From contig NW_020289996.1 in assembly GCF_003144195.1 (NCBI RefSeq), positions 125,419 to 189,418 on the forward strand: a DNA stretch of 64,000 bases, read 5' to 3'. Source of the stretch: Ceraceosorus guamensis. Lineage: Eukaryota; Basidiomycota; Exobasidiomycetes; Ceraceosorales; Ceraceosoraceae. Both the position numbers and the translations under genes were made by a program. How positions within the stretch are numbered: position 1 is the first letter of the stretch; every line of letters begins with the position of its first letter. Shown piece after piece: positions 43,011 through 55,632 of the stretch. The notes below the pieces were generated by a model. The model had not been told where the DNA came from, searched no databases, and worked only from the letters and a program-made list of their open reading frames with translations.

Positions 43011-45890
43011 CTAGACCTCCATGACACGAGTGACGCTATTGAAACCTTCAAAGGGATTTGCCGCCACCGCGTCTCCATCCTCATCCTTGACATTCTTCTT
43101 GCCCGCGGAAGCCTTCATATCTCCTGCCTTGTGCTTCGAAGAAGGAGCGTCATCGCCTGCAGTGCTGTTGCCTTGCATGTCGAGGTTGAGGCTGCGGCTT
43201 TCTCGAACGGTACGGAAATTGATGGCGTCAAGCCCATTCGAGTAGGCCGGCACGATAGGTGGAGTGGTGTGCCTTAGCAAACCCCATGAGAGAGGACTGA
43301 ACCACTTGTGCGTCTTGACTTCACTAGCACCAGACTGCGATCCGAGTCGTCGCATCTCGTCCTTGATGAGCAATTTGCGGATCATCGACTTGCCGAGAGA
43401 AGAGATAGGCGTTGACTCGGGGAATGCAGGTTCGTTTCGCAGCACGTTCGAGAAGGTCGCATTGCGAGAGGAGCCCTTGAACGGCGTAGTCGCAAACTGG
43501 AACAATCGCCTCAAGCGTCAGCTGGCTCGATGCTGGCAGAGGCGCGCGAAGGCTTGCACTCACGATCATCTCGTAAATGAGGATTCCCAAGGTCCACCAG
43601 TCGACTGCGCTGGTATGCCCGCACCCTTTGATGACCTCTGGTGCGATGTACTCTTCTGTACCTACGAACGAGTTCGTGCGCAGGTCTGCAATGCATGAGC
43701 GAGTGTCGACCAGAGGCGCGCTGTTTGGGGTAGCTTGCCGGATCATAGCAGGAGCGCCTCCTCGCCTCGTGGCTCTTGCAGACAAATCGAAGTCAGACAG
43801 CATCACATGGCCAGATTGATGAAGCAGAATATCTGGACGTTGCGACAAGGGTGCGTGAGCCACAGAAGCGTGATGAGGTGCAGACTGCCACTTACTTTCT
43901 GGTTTCAGGTCCCGGTAGATGAAGCCCATCAGGTGCAGGTACTCTAAGGCGGCGATGACTTCTGCCGCATAGAATCTGGCATCCTCCTCCGGAAGACATT
44001 TTCCTGGTCTGGTCTGCAAGGCGCGGAAGAATTCGCCGCCCATACAATACTCCATGCATAGATAGAGATAGTCGTCGGACTGGAAGGAATGATACAGCGT
44101 GACGATAAATGGATGATTGGAGGTCGACAAAATCTCTTGTTCGGCCATTACCCGCTTGATCTTGTTCCTCTTGATCATCTCCTTCTTTGACAACACTGCA
44201 CGCAGGCAAAGTGAGCACGATCAGCGGAATGCAAGGCGCCTTGGACGTTGCAGTTGCGGTGCTTACCTTTCATTGCGTACAAGCGATCAGTCTTCTTCTC
44301 GCGCACCAAGTAGACCTTGCCGACATCCCCCTTGCCCAGCATCTTGATTTTGGTGAAGCTGCTCGGGCCGACCTCAACCTCGCGCACTTTGATGCTGTTG
44401 CTAGAATATGTTCTCCTGAAATTGGCTCTGCCAGAGGGCGCCGGACTCTGCTCGCCATTCGCTTGCAACGTGGCCAGCTTGTTGCCTGACATTGGCGGGC
44501 TCAATGGCCCGCGATGTTTTTCGCCTGAGCCGGCCTTCGCACTTCCACCCTTTTTGCCCGAGCCAGGGAACATGATCCCAGAGCGAAGCTTGGGTGTTGA
44601 GACCGATCGAGCCCCTTTCTCAAAATCTTTGGAGGAGAAAGACGTCGCATTGGAATCCATTCGGACGGGTGAGTTGGGAAAGTAACCATCCGGAGCTGTC
44701 CGATCGCCGACGGCATGAGCTACTCCAGGGGCGAGTCTTGCCTGCGGTGTCGATGGAGCTAGCGCCCCGCTCTCAGACACAGAATGCGCACCGTGACCAG
44801 AAGTGCCATTCTTGGGCGAAAGCAGATTGTTGTTGGCTGTGGGAGTAGTTGGCATCCCATCGGCGGCGGCGGCAGCCGCCGCTGCCCGCGCTTGAGCAGC
44901 AGCGACTTTGTTGGTGTCTGGTGCTGAAGAGACACGTCGCAACAACTTGGAGGCGAAACCACTACCGTTTCTGCTTCCCGGACTCGAGCCTCCATTTGTG
45001 TGTCCGCTGGTGGTGCTGCCGTTGGGGCTGGAAGGACCAGCTTGTGCAATACCTGGTAGGGTGAGATGCCCGTCATCCTCTAGCACCGCACCATCCGCGA
45101 GATCGACTGCAGGCTTTAGCTTTGAGGCGCCTGTCGAAGACTCAGACTTGTCCGCGCCGTGTGAGCGGGCTTCCTTTGGTGGCGTTGTTGTCGTAGCGCT
45201 GGTGTTGTATGCGGAACGGCTGACGTCCCGTGTGGAGCTGCCAGGGGTCTCAATAGAGCCCTCGTAAGAGTCACCAGAGAGCGAGTTGGGGTCCGCCACG
45301 ACGGTACTGCCGGCGATGGGCTGGAAGCTGTGCGACGTCGCTGACGCAGAGCCTGCTCCTCGACTTGCGCTCACGGAACGTGAGCTCGGCATTGTGTGAG
45401 CGTCAGAGTCGGTGGAGCGAGCCAAATCCGAGCCGGGGCCCTTCTTGCCGATGGACCCAAATTTGTTGAGCATTGACTTCCACTTCTTGTCCTTGACGCT
45501 ACCGGCAGTGCTCAGAGCAGGACTGATGGGTGCGGCCGCACTACTGCTCGTGCTTTGACTGCGGTCGCCTCTCCGTGCTTCGGAAGCTTCCAATGACTCT
45601 GCCCCCTCACTAAAGATACCTGCCTGATGGCGTTCTGCTGGTGGCGCTGTGACTGGCGCTGTCTCGGCGGCAGAAGGTGATATGGCCATGATCCCGGATG
45701 ACACGGCCTGTTCGCCTGGCCCGAAATCACCATTCGCCTGACTTTGCGTGGAGATGGCAGTAGTGGAGGCGGAGGGAGGCGTTGAGAAGCCGCTGAAAAG
45801 GTCTCCGTACTCCTCGGCTGCTGCAGCGACAGCAGCGGCCTCCTTCATCGAAGCCGATGAAGAGGCTGTGTAGGGAGCTACAGAGGTCAT
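43011..45890 (-). CDS. FPK1: AGC-family Ser/Thr kinase FPK1/KIN82 (NRC-2), flippase kinase
   Basis: Kinase that phosphorylates aminophospholipid flippases in yeast; the Neurospora ortholog NRC-2 controls hyphal growth and conidiation. Exons: complement(43011..43496, 43564..43832, 43896..44195, 44267..45890), 892 aa. Seen: glycine loop [20 protein letters not shown] Lys in LYAMK (K541), [15 protein letters not shown] (catalytic D637), DFG region [11 protein letters not shown], activation segment [45 protein letters not shown], and the AGC tail with [12 protein letters not shown] long kinase insert between DFG and the activation loop is normal for this family. Residues 1-505 are Ser/Thr/Ala-rich and probably disordered. 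The ATG at 45890 is chosen because further upstream only a TTG lies in frame before non-conserved sequence. Confidence 0.92.
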
Positions 45891-48800
45891 GGTGTGGTCC
45901 CACCTTGACAATTCGTGACCGTGTGGCCGAGTTGTAGGCTGTCGAAGACACGTGAGATGCCTGCCGACGAGACCTTGCCAAGGCTGTAGCGGAGGCCTCC
46001 TGGCGCTAGGTATTGCCGCAGTGGGACACTAGGCCTATCGAGAACAGCACCGACACTCGTGTGGTGTCAAGGACAGTGTTCAGACTGCGGTTCGATTGCC
46101 GGGGATGATCACTGACGCGCCGTTGGTCGATCAAGCTGAAGTCGGGCGTTCGGAACGTGCAGACACTTCAATCAGTTGAAGCAAGTCCGAGCAGTGCCAA
46201 GCACGAGGTGAGATTGGATGGTGAGGCCGGGAGTGATGTCCACTCTAGCAGAAAGGTCCTGACTTGAGGAAGCCGTGCTGACAATTGAGAGCTGCTGAGA
46301 CCGCCGCTTTGCCCGTAAGGGTCGATGGGGAACCTTGTGGAATGTCGAAGCTGGGTCGCAAGAAGCCCGTTGCTGGATAGGATGCTGTCTAATGTAGAGG
46401 CACCATCCGCCAAGTGTTTCCAGACGAGGATGATGCGCGGCAGGAAGAGGACTACACCAAAGTTACCGATATGTCGAGTAGTCAGATACACGATTTGCGA
46501 GAGCAGCAAAGCGTCAAGGCAACCACACCTTGTAATCTCGATTTGAAGTCACGAGTTGTGGAGCCGCGTGAGGTACAAGGAACGGGCCCTCACCAGCTGG
46601 ATTAGCCACGCCTCACGACCGCTGCCAGGTGTGCGCGTGTGCGTGCGAATTGCTCTTGCATGGAGGGGGCAGCCAACTCGAGGCCGGTACGTGCTCCGGC
46701 CGTTTGGGGGGGCCTGCGGATTAGCCTGCGATCTCCCTGCCATGCTTTTCTGTGCAGATGCTGCTGATGCCTGCACGGCTGTAGGTGCAGCGGTGCACTC
46801 GACTTCGCAGTTCGGAATAAGACGCCACGCATGCAGACTAGCAAGCACTGCAGCAGCATCCGCAGACGAGGAACCCCTCGATTCACATTCTGACTGAGGC
46901 AGATAAACGCGTGCGCGGCCGGAATTAAGACCGCGGCGTTTGCGAGACTCACACAAAAAGGCTGCTGCATATGATGACTTCTGAGTGAGCCTGATTTGAA
47001 TGAAGCCTGAAGCTCAAGACCCAGAGTGACGTGTCACCATAGAATTAATGTGGTCGCATTGAAGACTCTCGAGGGTCTGATTCGAATTTTAACTTCCATC
47101 TCCCCATTATTAAACACTCACAGATCAGACCCCCTCAACCTGACTTTCCGAAAGACTGTTGTTGACTTGACACTCATAACTCAAGACTTGATTTCACGCT
47201 TGTCTTGGGACTCACGACCTAGGTGCGGTGATCGAAACTCCTGACCGCGATGCTCCTTACTGCGACGGGCAGCTCGCAAGGCAGTGCATCACACTCAAAC
47301 TCTTGCCCAGGTTTGAGGGGCTCTTGGCCAGCAGGTTCAGGCTCAGCAGGAAATGTGCGACCTTGCTAAGGCGGAGAGATTCCCCTTCCTCGCATCAACA
47401 GATTTCCAATGATCATTACCGTCGGAGTCAAGCTTGCCCTGCCTGCTCTATTAGCTCGGCGACCGAGTAGCCTTCCTTGGCAGTGGTTCGGAAAGGAGCA
47501 TTGGCGATCGCATCTAACATGTCGATGGAGAGCCGCAAGCGGAAACGACGTCCAGCTGCACGGACGTTCCGTCGTCAGCACGGTCAAGATCCTTAATCGG
47601 GTCAGTGCTGAGGTTTGATCTGACGCTTCATATCACTACTCGACCACGTTGAAAAGCCGCGCCAGATCGCCCAGAGACCAAAAATAGATATGATTTTCAG
47701 TTTCGCAGGCCCGAGCTCTAAGGGTCTGTGCGCGATCGCTGGAATGTTTGATGGGGCTTCTTCACTTGCGGACCAGCGAGCTTGCACCTCACAATTTTCG
47801 TAAGTATCTGTTGCTCAAATTGGACCAGCGCAGCCTGTCGTGTAAGCTAGCGAGAGAACAACCTCTTGTTCCTTGAGACCATATATCCGCCGGTTGCAAT
47901 ACCGATCGATTAGGCTCGGTCACGCTACGGTCCTGCCCGCCATGACTTCGTGCTGCACAGGCCACAGGAGTCTGCACAAAGTCGCAAAGCGTGGGTCACC
48001 TGGGTTCACTTCTGCCCCCTATTTCCCTCGTGACCGTGCACCTGCCATGCGGCCCCGAAGGTGGACCGCAGAGGTCACGACGCCTCGAAGCACGACCAGC
48101 ACTCCTAGGCTCGACGTGAATCTCTTCCTCGATATTTTGTCCCCTCATTGACCACCGTCAGTCATTTGCGCGGAGCGTTGATAAGCATGCGTCGCTGGAA
48201 AGGCTTGCGCGACGCGGTCTGGTCTACGTCACAGATGTTCAATTGTCCAGCGCGCCAACTTCGTGATTGATCCTTGACCATGGGAACGATACCAAGTGAT
48301 CGACCTGTGAGCAGCCAAGAGCGTTCCGATGAAGCGCAAACAACTCGCGAATTAGGACTATGAGTTTATGAGCAGAGCGCCAAGTCAAGCTTGACGGGCA
48401 CCCTCGGATCCAGACTTGGGCTGTCGGGACTCGTGACTGTTGATCATCAACTGTCGCGATTGCACAATAGGCCGGCCGTCAGAATGCTCTATGAACATTC
48501 ATTCAATTCGATGCTGACCTGGCTCGTGCATGGTGCCACTGAAGACTCTTTGACTGCAGTCACGAGTTGAGATTCTGCAGACACGAAATCGTAAAGGATC
48601 TAGCACAACGTACGCAGGCAGCCGGTACGGTAGTCTCATCTTACAGTACGACAGCGTGCCTGCATGTGAGTCTTGTGAGTCTCGAGTGGCTGATTTGTAG
48701 CTGCATGCATCAGGCACACATGACTTGCCTTTACTTCACCAGCTCAGCTGGCTTGTCAGTCAGTCAGTCACAGCATTTCGAGCAGAAAAGAGCGCAATTA

Positions 48801-50399
48801 TTGAGCCGACACATCAGGTTGCTCATACATATAGCTCAGGCAAGAGCTGTCGGTACGCCAGGACCGCGCCGTCAGCTGATGCCACCAAGTCAACGGTGGG
48901 GGGGGTCTTTGGGATCAGTGTGCTTCTGCATGGAAAGGGGGGCAGAAGGCGGGCACAGGTAAGTGTAGCGCTAGGAGGCATGGGAAAGGTGATCAGAATC
49001 AAGAATGAAAGGAAGCAAGAAGGGTCGGTCCTGCAGCTTTTAGCGTGCGAAGCTTTGGCATTGCATTTGCCACGTACCGTACCGGGCTGCCGTTTTCCGC
49101 TGAACAGTCTGAGTCTTGAGTAGTCGGTCTGAAGCGTGAAGAGTCCTTGAGTGCGGCATCTTACATTCAAATTCACGATTCTGATTGTCATGCAGCAGCG
49201 GTCATAAACTGTGGGCGCCGACTCCTGGGCGGTAGACATTCATCCGCTACCAGTCGTGAGTATGGGTAATTGTGATTGCTAGGCAAGATGCCTCGTCCTG
49301 CTGCCTCGTGATTCAATCGTATCGCAGGCCTGGCTTCGCACTCTGACTCTTTCCCTTTCGTGCTGGAAGGCGTCTTGCACTCGTGACTCGTGAGCGATTC
49401 GACGAGATTATGAGCGCGCCGAGGCTCCAAAATCGCGACTCGTAAAGCCATACCAAGCCAGGTGGACCCACGCACCTACGAAAGCTTTGCGGCAGAGAGC
49501 TTAGAATCTATATGACACGTTACAACCCCAAGAGGGTACGTAGCGTCGAGCCAGCACACGGGGGTCATGTACGCTTCGCTGGTGTCGAGGAAGCCTGAGA
49601 GGGCTTTGGCAGACATGCGCTTTGGCAAGAATTGGAATCGAAATTCACGATGTCCTTCATTCACGATCGCGATATTGTTCGACCGAATGATGGACGTCGT
49701 GATGGCCCTGCAGCCAGCCCTGAATCACTGGATTGATACTACTACTAGCGACTTGGTCGCTGCCTCCACCTACCCCGATCGGAAGACGGATCGCGATCAC
49801 CAGTATGTGTCACTTCAAGCCCAAAGATGGGATCTCGGGTGCAAAGCGACCAGCTTCCAAACGTCTGCTCAAGATTCGAGAGTCGGACAATCGTGACTCG
49901 TGATCGATGTTTTTGCGACGGTTGCGGCTGCTTTCTGTGCTGGCGGTGAGTGTGCCGACGACAGCTAGGTGCTCAAGAGGTGTGCTATCTGCCGATATCG
50001 TATTCAAAATCAATGCTCATCAACGGGTGACTGCGACCAAGTAGTGATTATGACTCGTGGATCAAGCTGTGTGAAGTTCGTCGAGATAGGCAGGCCAGCT
50101 GATCCCTGCTGGGTCGAGGCGACGGAGGTCGCGTGACCGCGCCACGCTTTATCGCTCGTGTGGCTTGTTTACCCGCCGTGCACACCATCACGCGATCCAC
50201 GCATCCAACGCGCAAGACACACAATCTTGAATCGAGGCGCAGGCAGCGCGACGCAGGCTGTATGTAGTGCGGCATGCCACAAATCCAACAATATCACTTC
50301 CACAGCTCAAACCTGTGCTTCCTCTCCGGCCAACTCCTTTCAAGACGTCTCGCCCACACGCAAAAAGCTCGCTCTGAGAGGTTTTCCTCGACTGCAAGC
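45891..50399. other. Long intergenic stretch without a supported gene
   Basis: About 4.5 kb between divergent FPK1 and the carboxypeptidase gene. It contains many GAYTCNN/TCACGA motif copies (for example 46545, 47165-47220, 48428, 48557, 49160-49180, 49378-49395, 49638-49668, 49886-49902) and a G8 run at 48899-48906. I saw no tRNA or other RNA fold by eye and no protein family in the short frames. FPK1 has a very long N-terminal exon, so part of this may be its 5' UTR or promoter. Confidence 0.5.
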
Positions 50400-52675
50400 A
50401 TGAATAAAGGGCCAGTGTCCGTGTTCAGGCGGCGGCGCGCTCTGGCGAAGGCACTGGCTATGGTAGCATCGATCATCACCCTCTCTGCCCGCGCAGCACA
50501 GCTTCCATTCTCGGCTCTGCCTTCCCAGACTCGCGCAGACCCGACACTCTTCCATTCGGGGCACGAGCCTGCATCTAAGTTGCGCCATGCTTTGCTCCGC
50601 ATTTCAGCATCAGCTCATCTAGTGCATGACCTGGCACGGATAGCGGAGCAAGATGCCGGTTTGGACGTCTGGAACTCCTTCAGGAGTCCTTGCGAGTCAG
50701 CTCATTCGCAAGATGCAAGTGGTGCGCTGCAGGGCTGCATTGACCTAAGGCTCGTCACGCATGGTGAAGAAGCTCCATGCGAGATGGCAGCCTCGATGCT
50801 CCAGCTACGAGACTCCACCAAGTCAGGGGAAGAACGAAGTATTCGATGTCGCATCCTCAGCAGAGATCTAGGCGAGCTATTCTCCGCACAGATTCCCGCA
50901 CTCAAGGCAGCTGCGAGCCAGACGCAGTCGGTAGAGTATCCAGAGGAATGGCTCGAGGAGTACCACGTAGTCGAGGAGTGAGTTGGGGACCTCAGTCGCG
51001 AAAGACCTCTTCTGCAATGGCACTGACCACCACCCCATCTTCACGTTCGCTGCCAGCATCGATGCGCATTTGGATCATCTTGCCGAGAAGTATCCGAGTC
51101 ACGTACATTTACGCCAGCTTGGACAAACTTGGGAAGGCCGAAGGATACGCAGCGTGACCATCCACTCGGGCGGGATAGGAAATGGCGTCGGGGAGTCCGA
51201 AGGCAGACCAGTTCCGCAGTCCACCTTTGGAAATTCTCTGAGATGGAACCGCAAAGAATACGAGCAGGCCGGTATCAGTGCGGGAAGGAAGCGCAAAGTT
51301 GGACAGCAACGACCGCTGGAGCCGCACGCGGTGGTCAAACCACGAGTGGTTGTGGTGGCCGGTGCGCACGCCAGAGAGGTCAGTGAGGGTGAGAGTTGTG
51401 ATGAGCCCGCCAAATACTCACCATGTGTAGGATTTCTCGCGCTCTGCAGTGGATCGCACCTGCAGTGTCTCTGCAGCTGATGCATAGTCTGCTCGAGACT
51501 CTGTCCAATGCTCCCGAAAGCGCTTTGGGTTCGGAGCTTACTCCCCGCAGGCGAAGACACCGGTCCTTGCTGGAGACGTTTGATCTCGTCTTCGTACCTC
51601 TACTCAATCCTGACGGGTATGCGCACACCTGGAGCGGGATCGGCGCTGTGAACGAACGAGATTCGTCATCTCTCATTACGATGCTCGACGCTCGTCTTTG
51701 GCGCAAGAATAGGCAGCGCACCAGGGGTTCTGTCATTGGGTGTCAAGGCATCGATATCGGCAGAGGATTTGTGAGCGGGGCTCGGGAGTCGGTGGCCTTG
51801 CATTCCGTTGTAGTGGCTCATGCACCATCTTTTTACCAGCCTGCGCACTTCGCCTCATCCTACAATCCCTGCTCGGAGTCTTACTCCGGGTCGGAGCCGC
51901 TTGCTGCCAACGAGACCATCGCACTCGCCTCTCTATTGCGCCCGGCCACAGAATCAGACGAAGGAAAGGTGGTCGCCTTCGTAGAGTGAGTGTAGTCCCT
52001 CCTCGGCAGCATTGCGACTATTGTGCGCATCGACTGAAAGTACACCTCGTTCTGCTGCAGCCTGCATTCCTATGGCCAACAGCTCACATACCCTCCTGCT
52101 TGGTCGTGCGACGCTCCGAATCGAGACGAGGAGGATTTGGAAGAGCTGAGCATCGGAGCAGCCAGTGCTGCGCGTCGTGTGCATGGGCGGACGTGGTGGA
52201 GCGGCAGAACATGCGATGTGAGTTCGCTCTTCGCGCCAGAGCCTGCGAAGAATTGGCGCGTGGCGAGCAGGCCTGATCAAGTGCCGTGTCTCCCAGACAC
52301 TGTATGCAAGCACGGGTCAGGCAGTCGACTTTGCGTACGATAGCGGTATCAAGTGGTGTGAGTGAAGACCTTCTCGACGGGCATGCACCCACGCTTTTCG
52401 CCAAAATTGACCGATGGTGCGCTCCTTTAGCCTTCAACCTGGAGCTGCGCGACGAAGGCGAGCACGGATTGTGAGTCATCGCTTGCTCTGTCGCAGTCAA
52501 GCGCTGCTCTACCGTCTCTGACACTACTTGGCTCCCTTTACGGTGCGGAAGCCTGCTGCCTGCCACGCAAATCTTGCCGTCCGCCCAGGAAGCCGAGGCT
52601 GCCCTGGGCTACATCTTGCACTTTGTCGCAGCGAAACTACGTGGCAAGGCGCCTGGAAGAGGGGGCAAGCACTAA
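50400..52675 (+). CDS. Secreted zinc carboxypeptidase, M14A, ECM14-like
   Basis: Metallocarboxypeptidase of family M14 with an ECM14-like prosegment. Eight exons: 50400..50977, 51057..51378, 51450..51770, 51840..51985, 52061..52217, 52297..52357, 52431..52470, 52552..52675; 582 aa. Signal peptide: RRRRALAKALAMVASIITLS and a cleavage-like ARAA. Zinc ligands: HARE in VAGAHAREWIAPAV, and His in FVDLHSYGQQLTYPP. Substrate region: LNPDGYAHTWS, RLWRKNRQR, then GIDIGRGF where active enzymes have DxNRNW. The catalytic Glu is present in FNLELRDEGEHGFLLPA (codon 52442-52444), although ECM14 proteins are described as inactive for lack of it. It could be an active M14A enzyme or an ECM14 ortholog that kept Glu. 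The 69-nt intron at 51771 is a multiple of three. Confidence 0.85.
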
Positions 52676-52948
52676 GCTCTCGCCTCCAGATGTCGATCTG
52701 TATCACTTCATCATATTATGCGGTTACCAATCTAGCCAGCTGCGCGAGTGCGAGGAAACTTCCTTTCCCGAGCGGTGACCTATTCTGGTGAGCATCAAAC
52801 GTTGCATCATCTTTCATGGGTGCCGACTGAGTGGATAGACATCAATTGCGGTCAAGTCGTGACAATACAGCGAGCGAAGGATGAGGTCGTGCACATGCGG
52901 GCATGGACGTCACAACGTCCAAATTGCTTTGCAGGTTCAGGATTCGGA

Positions 52949-55632
52949 TCAAGCGACATCAAGCAGACGTCGACCAACACCAGCCAACCTACTCCTGGGC
53001 GACTTGACGCCGTCGGCATCGTCCTGATTGGGTTTGGTGCTCTGCTCCTCGTAGAAAGAGTAGCCAGCGCCTGGCTGGTCGTAGTCGTCGTCGGCATATC
53101 CGTTGCCCTTGTTCTGGTTGGATCCGATGGGCAGACCTGTTCGCACGTCGCACTCTCTGCCTTGATGGTCAATGTAGGTGCTCGTCGTGTGCACATTGGC
53201 TTCGCGATATGCTCTGCAAGACGCGACGAGGAGCGGAGAGCACATCAGCGTCGGTTTCAGCTACTCCCTTCCACTCCCTCATCCTCTGCCCGAGCTCGCA
53301 AACAGGTAAAGGGATCGCTACTACTCACTCCATGATGATGCTTTCAATCTGTTTGAGATAGGCGGCGATCTCCTGCATAAATCTTGCGGTCTGCAGGAAT
53401 TTGGAAGAAGCGCAGATAGATATAGCGTCATCCTTGATGATGTATCCAAGGCCAAAGCCGTCAGGTGCGACAGGTCCGAATCCGAACAATCTCAAAGCTG
53501 GATTGCCGCAATTAGAAGTCGAGATGATGGTATGACCCAGAGTGGCGTAGCCTGCATCTTGAAAGATGGCAGGTATGCTGTTGAACTCGGCAGAGCCCTG
53601 CGCGACCAGATTCTTGACCAAGCAATTCATGGCGTACAAATGCCTGTCGTGTCCCAAGCCCATTGCGCAATTCTTGGAAAGCTTTGCATGCCCTGCGCAA
53701 GCTGTGCGGAGCTTCTCCAGCTTCGCCTTGTTCTTGACGCTGCTGTCGTCAAACGCGGTGACAAAGTCTGCAGTGTACGGCTGCACTGTGCGGATAGCTT
53801 CTGTTCGACCGTGAAAGAACGCTTTGGTCATGGCAGGCTCGTACGTCGTCTCAGATCTGCCGTACAGCTTGTAGTAAGCTGCCTGAAAGGACATTTGCAC
53901 GAACGCATCTGGCGAGAACTTGTGTCTCGTGATAAAATTTTTGCCCCAATCGTTGAATTCTAGGACTTGCACGTCGTGCTGATGGATCAGGTCGCTCAGT
54001 CGAGTCTCTCCGAAGCGGATAGCAGCGCTGACGGGAGGAGACAGATTCCATTCGAGCTTCTTGGGTGCAGTGTCTGTCTCTACTGCCAAGTCTTTCTGCT
54101 TATCCGCTGCCTTGCCCACGCCGCCAGCGCCCTTGGCGTGGGGACTGGTCTTTGCATGGAAGAGCGACTTTGTAGCACTGTTGATGGACTTAGCAAAGCG
54201 CATGATCAGCTCCGTGTAAATGTCGGCCACGAAACGAAGCACCGTGTGGCCATCGGCAGCGCTATGCTCGAAGTTTATACCGGCTGCGCCATTCTTGCAG
54301 ACGATGATTTGCAGCTTGTCGTACCACCGATTGGAGCAAGTTCCGACCTGAACACCCTGATCCAGCTGAATCGTTCCCGAGAGCATGTTGGAGCAAAGCT
54401 GCGCCGGATCTTGAGGCTCGCTGTCGTCCATGCAGACGACAAATAGCGCACTGTCCACTACTTCCAAGCACTTTGCGTTATGAGGATGCTCCTTCAGGAT
54501 ACCGCGCACTCCAGCCCACGTCTTGCGCTTCTCAGTGGTGAGAATGCCGAGAGCGCCCTTGGCAACATCTCGCGGAGCTGTCTGATCCGCATCCTTGCAG
54601 ATTGCTCGCAAGTTGCTGAGAAGCGCTCGCTCCGTCAGCAAAGGTCTGTGGTCCTCATCCAGGGCTTCGAACCTGTGGCACGGCAATACGAAGCAGACCA
54701 AGGCTTGGCAAGTGAGCATCTCTTCAGAGCGCAGCTGCTCGGAAGCGCAGAGGCAGTGCTCACCAGTAGATCTGACCACGACGCATCACGACGACATGCC
54801 TGGACTCGGGCGAGTGCTCCAGTCTGCACCCATTCTCTGTGGGGATACGCGTGGTGCCGAACAACTTTGGATACTGCGACATGCAAAGGGGAGCTGCGAG
54901 CAGTGTGCCACGTCAGCTTTGATCTCGCTGAAAGGTAAGAGGTGCGCTGACTCACTGCCGCGAACGTTGTCGGGCTCTAAAACGCCATGTCTGAGGTCGT
55001 GAATGAAACATAAGCTGGCGAGGGTCAAGCTCGCAGCTCTCATGAGCTGATTGCCGCGCGAAGGCGTGGGATCATCCTCCAAGATGAAAAATGGATTGAG
55101 ATTGAGCACCACAGACTCCGAAGCGGTCAAGTAGCTTTCGTCCCAGAACTCTTCGATGTAGGACGGTCGCGCGCTGGCGTACCTTTGCAGCTCGGAATGA
55201 AGCTTGGGACCTTCCTTTGACAGGAACCCTTGCACCACTCTTGTCGTCTGCTCGTGCTCCTCCTTGGACTGTGCAGAGGAGGGGGGAGAAGCTGAGCGGA
55301 GACGAACGATGAACAGGCTCACCGGAGCGCGCGCGGCGCCATTTGCTCACCTGCAAAGCCTCGAGACTGTCCAGATACCTCTTGCACGTATGCTCCAGCT
55401 CCGGAAAGGGCAATTTGGGCAAGTCGACCTGCTTCTCAAACGTCTTTCCACCATCTTTGGCTTCCTGCTCTCCTCTGCCCAATCCTGCAATGACCGAGAT
55501 CTGCGTGTTCCTCGTTGCTCTCTTGCCGCTCTGCGATGTGGAACCGCCTGGGGCATCTTGAGCAGACGGTCTCTGAGCAGTGGGCGGAGCTGCAGGGGAC
55601 TGCTCCACTGCCTGAGTCGCGGAAGGCGACAT
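52949..55632 (-). CDS. YAT1: Carnitine O-acetyltransferase (YAT1-like)
   Basis: Transfers acetyl groups between CoA and carnitine so that acetyl units can enter mitochondria. Exons: complement(52949..53213, 53329..54672, 54764..54893, 54956..55268, 55351..55632), 777 aa. Seen: VDLPKLPFPELEHTCKRYLD, EEFWDESYL, LNLNPFFILEDDP, GTPLCMSQYPKLFGTTRIP, RHVVVMRRGQIYW, LLTERALLSNLRAI, catalytic His in INFEHSAADGHTVLRF, YYKLYGRSETTYEPAMTKAF with RTEAIRT, and FGFGPVAPDGFGLGYIIKDD. The N-terminal 60 residues (Ser/Pro/Gln-rich) look disordered rather than a clear presequence. The last exon adds an 88-residue acidic, Gly/Asp/Tyr-rich extension and there is no SKL-type peroxisomal end, so a YAT1/YAT2-like site is inferred rather than CAT2-type. 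Confidence 0.9.

Noticed and set aside
46020-46110. GGTTCGATTGCC word resembling a tRNA T-loop
   Set aside because: The flanking bases do not form a T-stem and no acceptor or anticodon stem could be paired.
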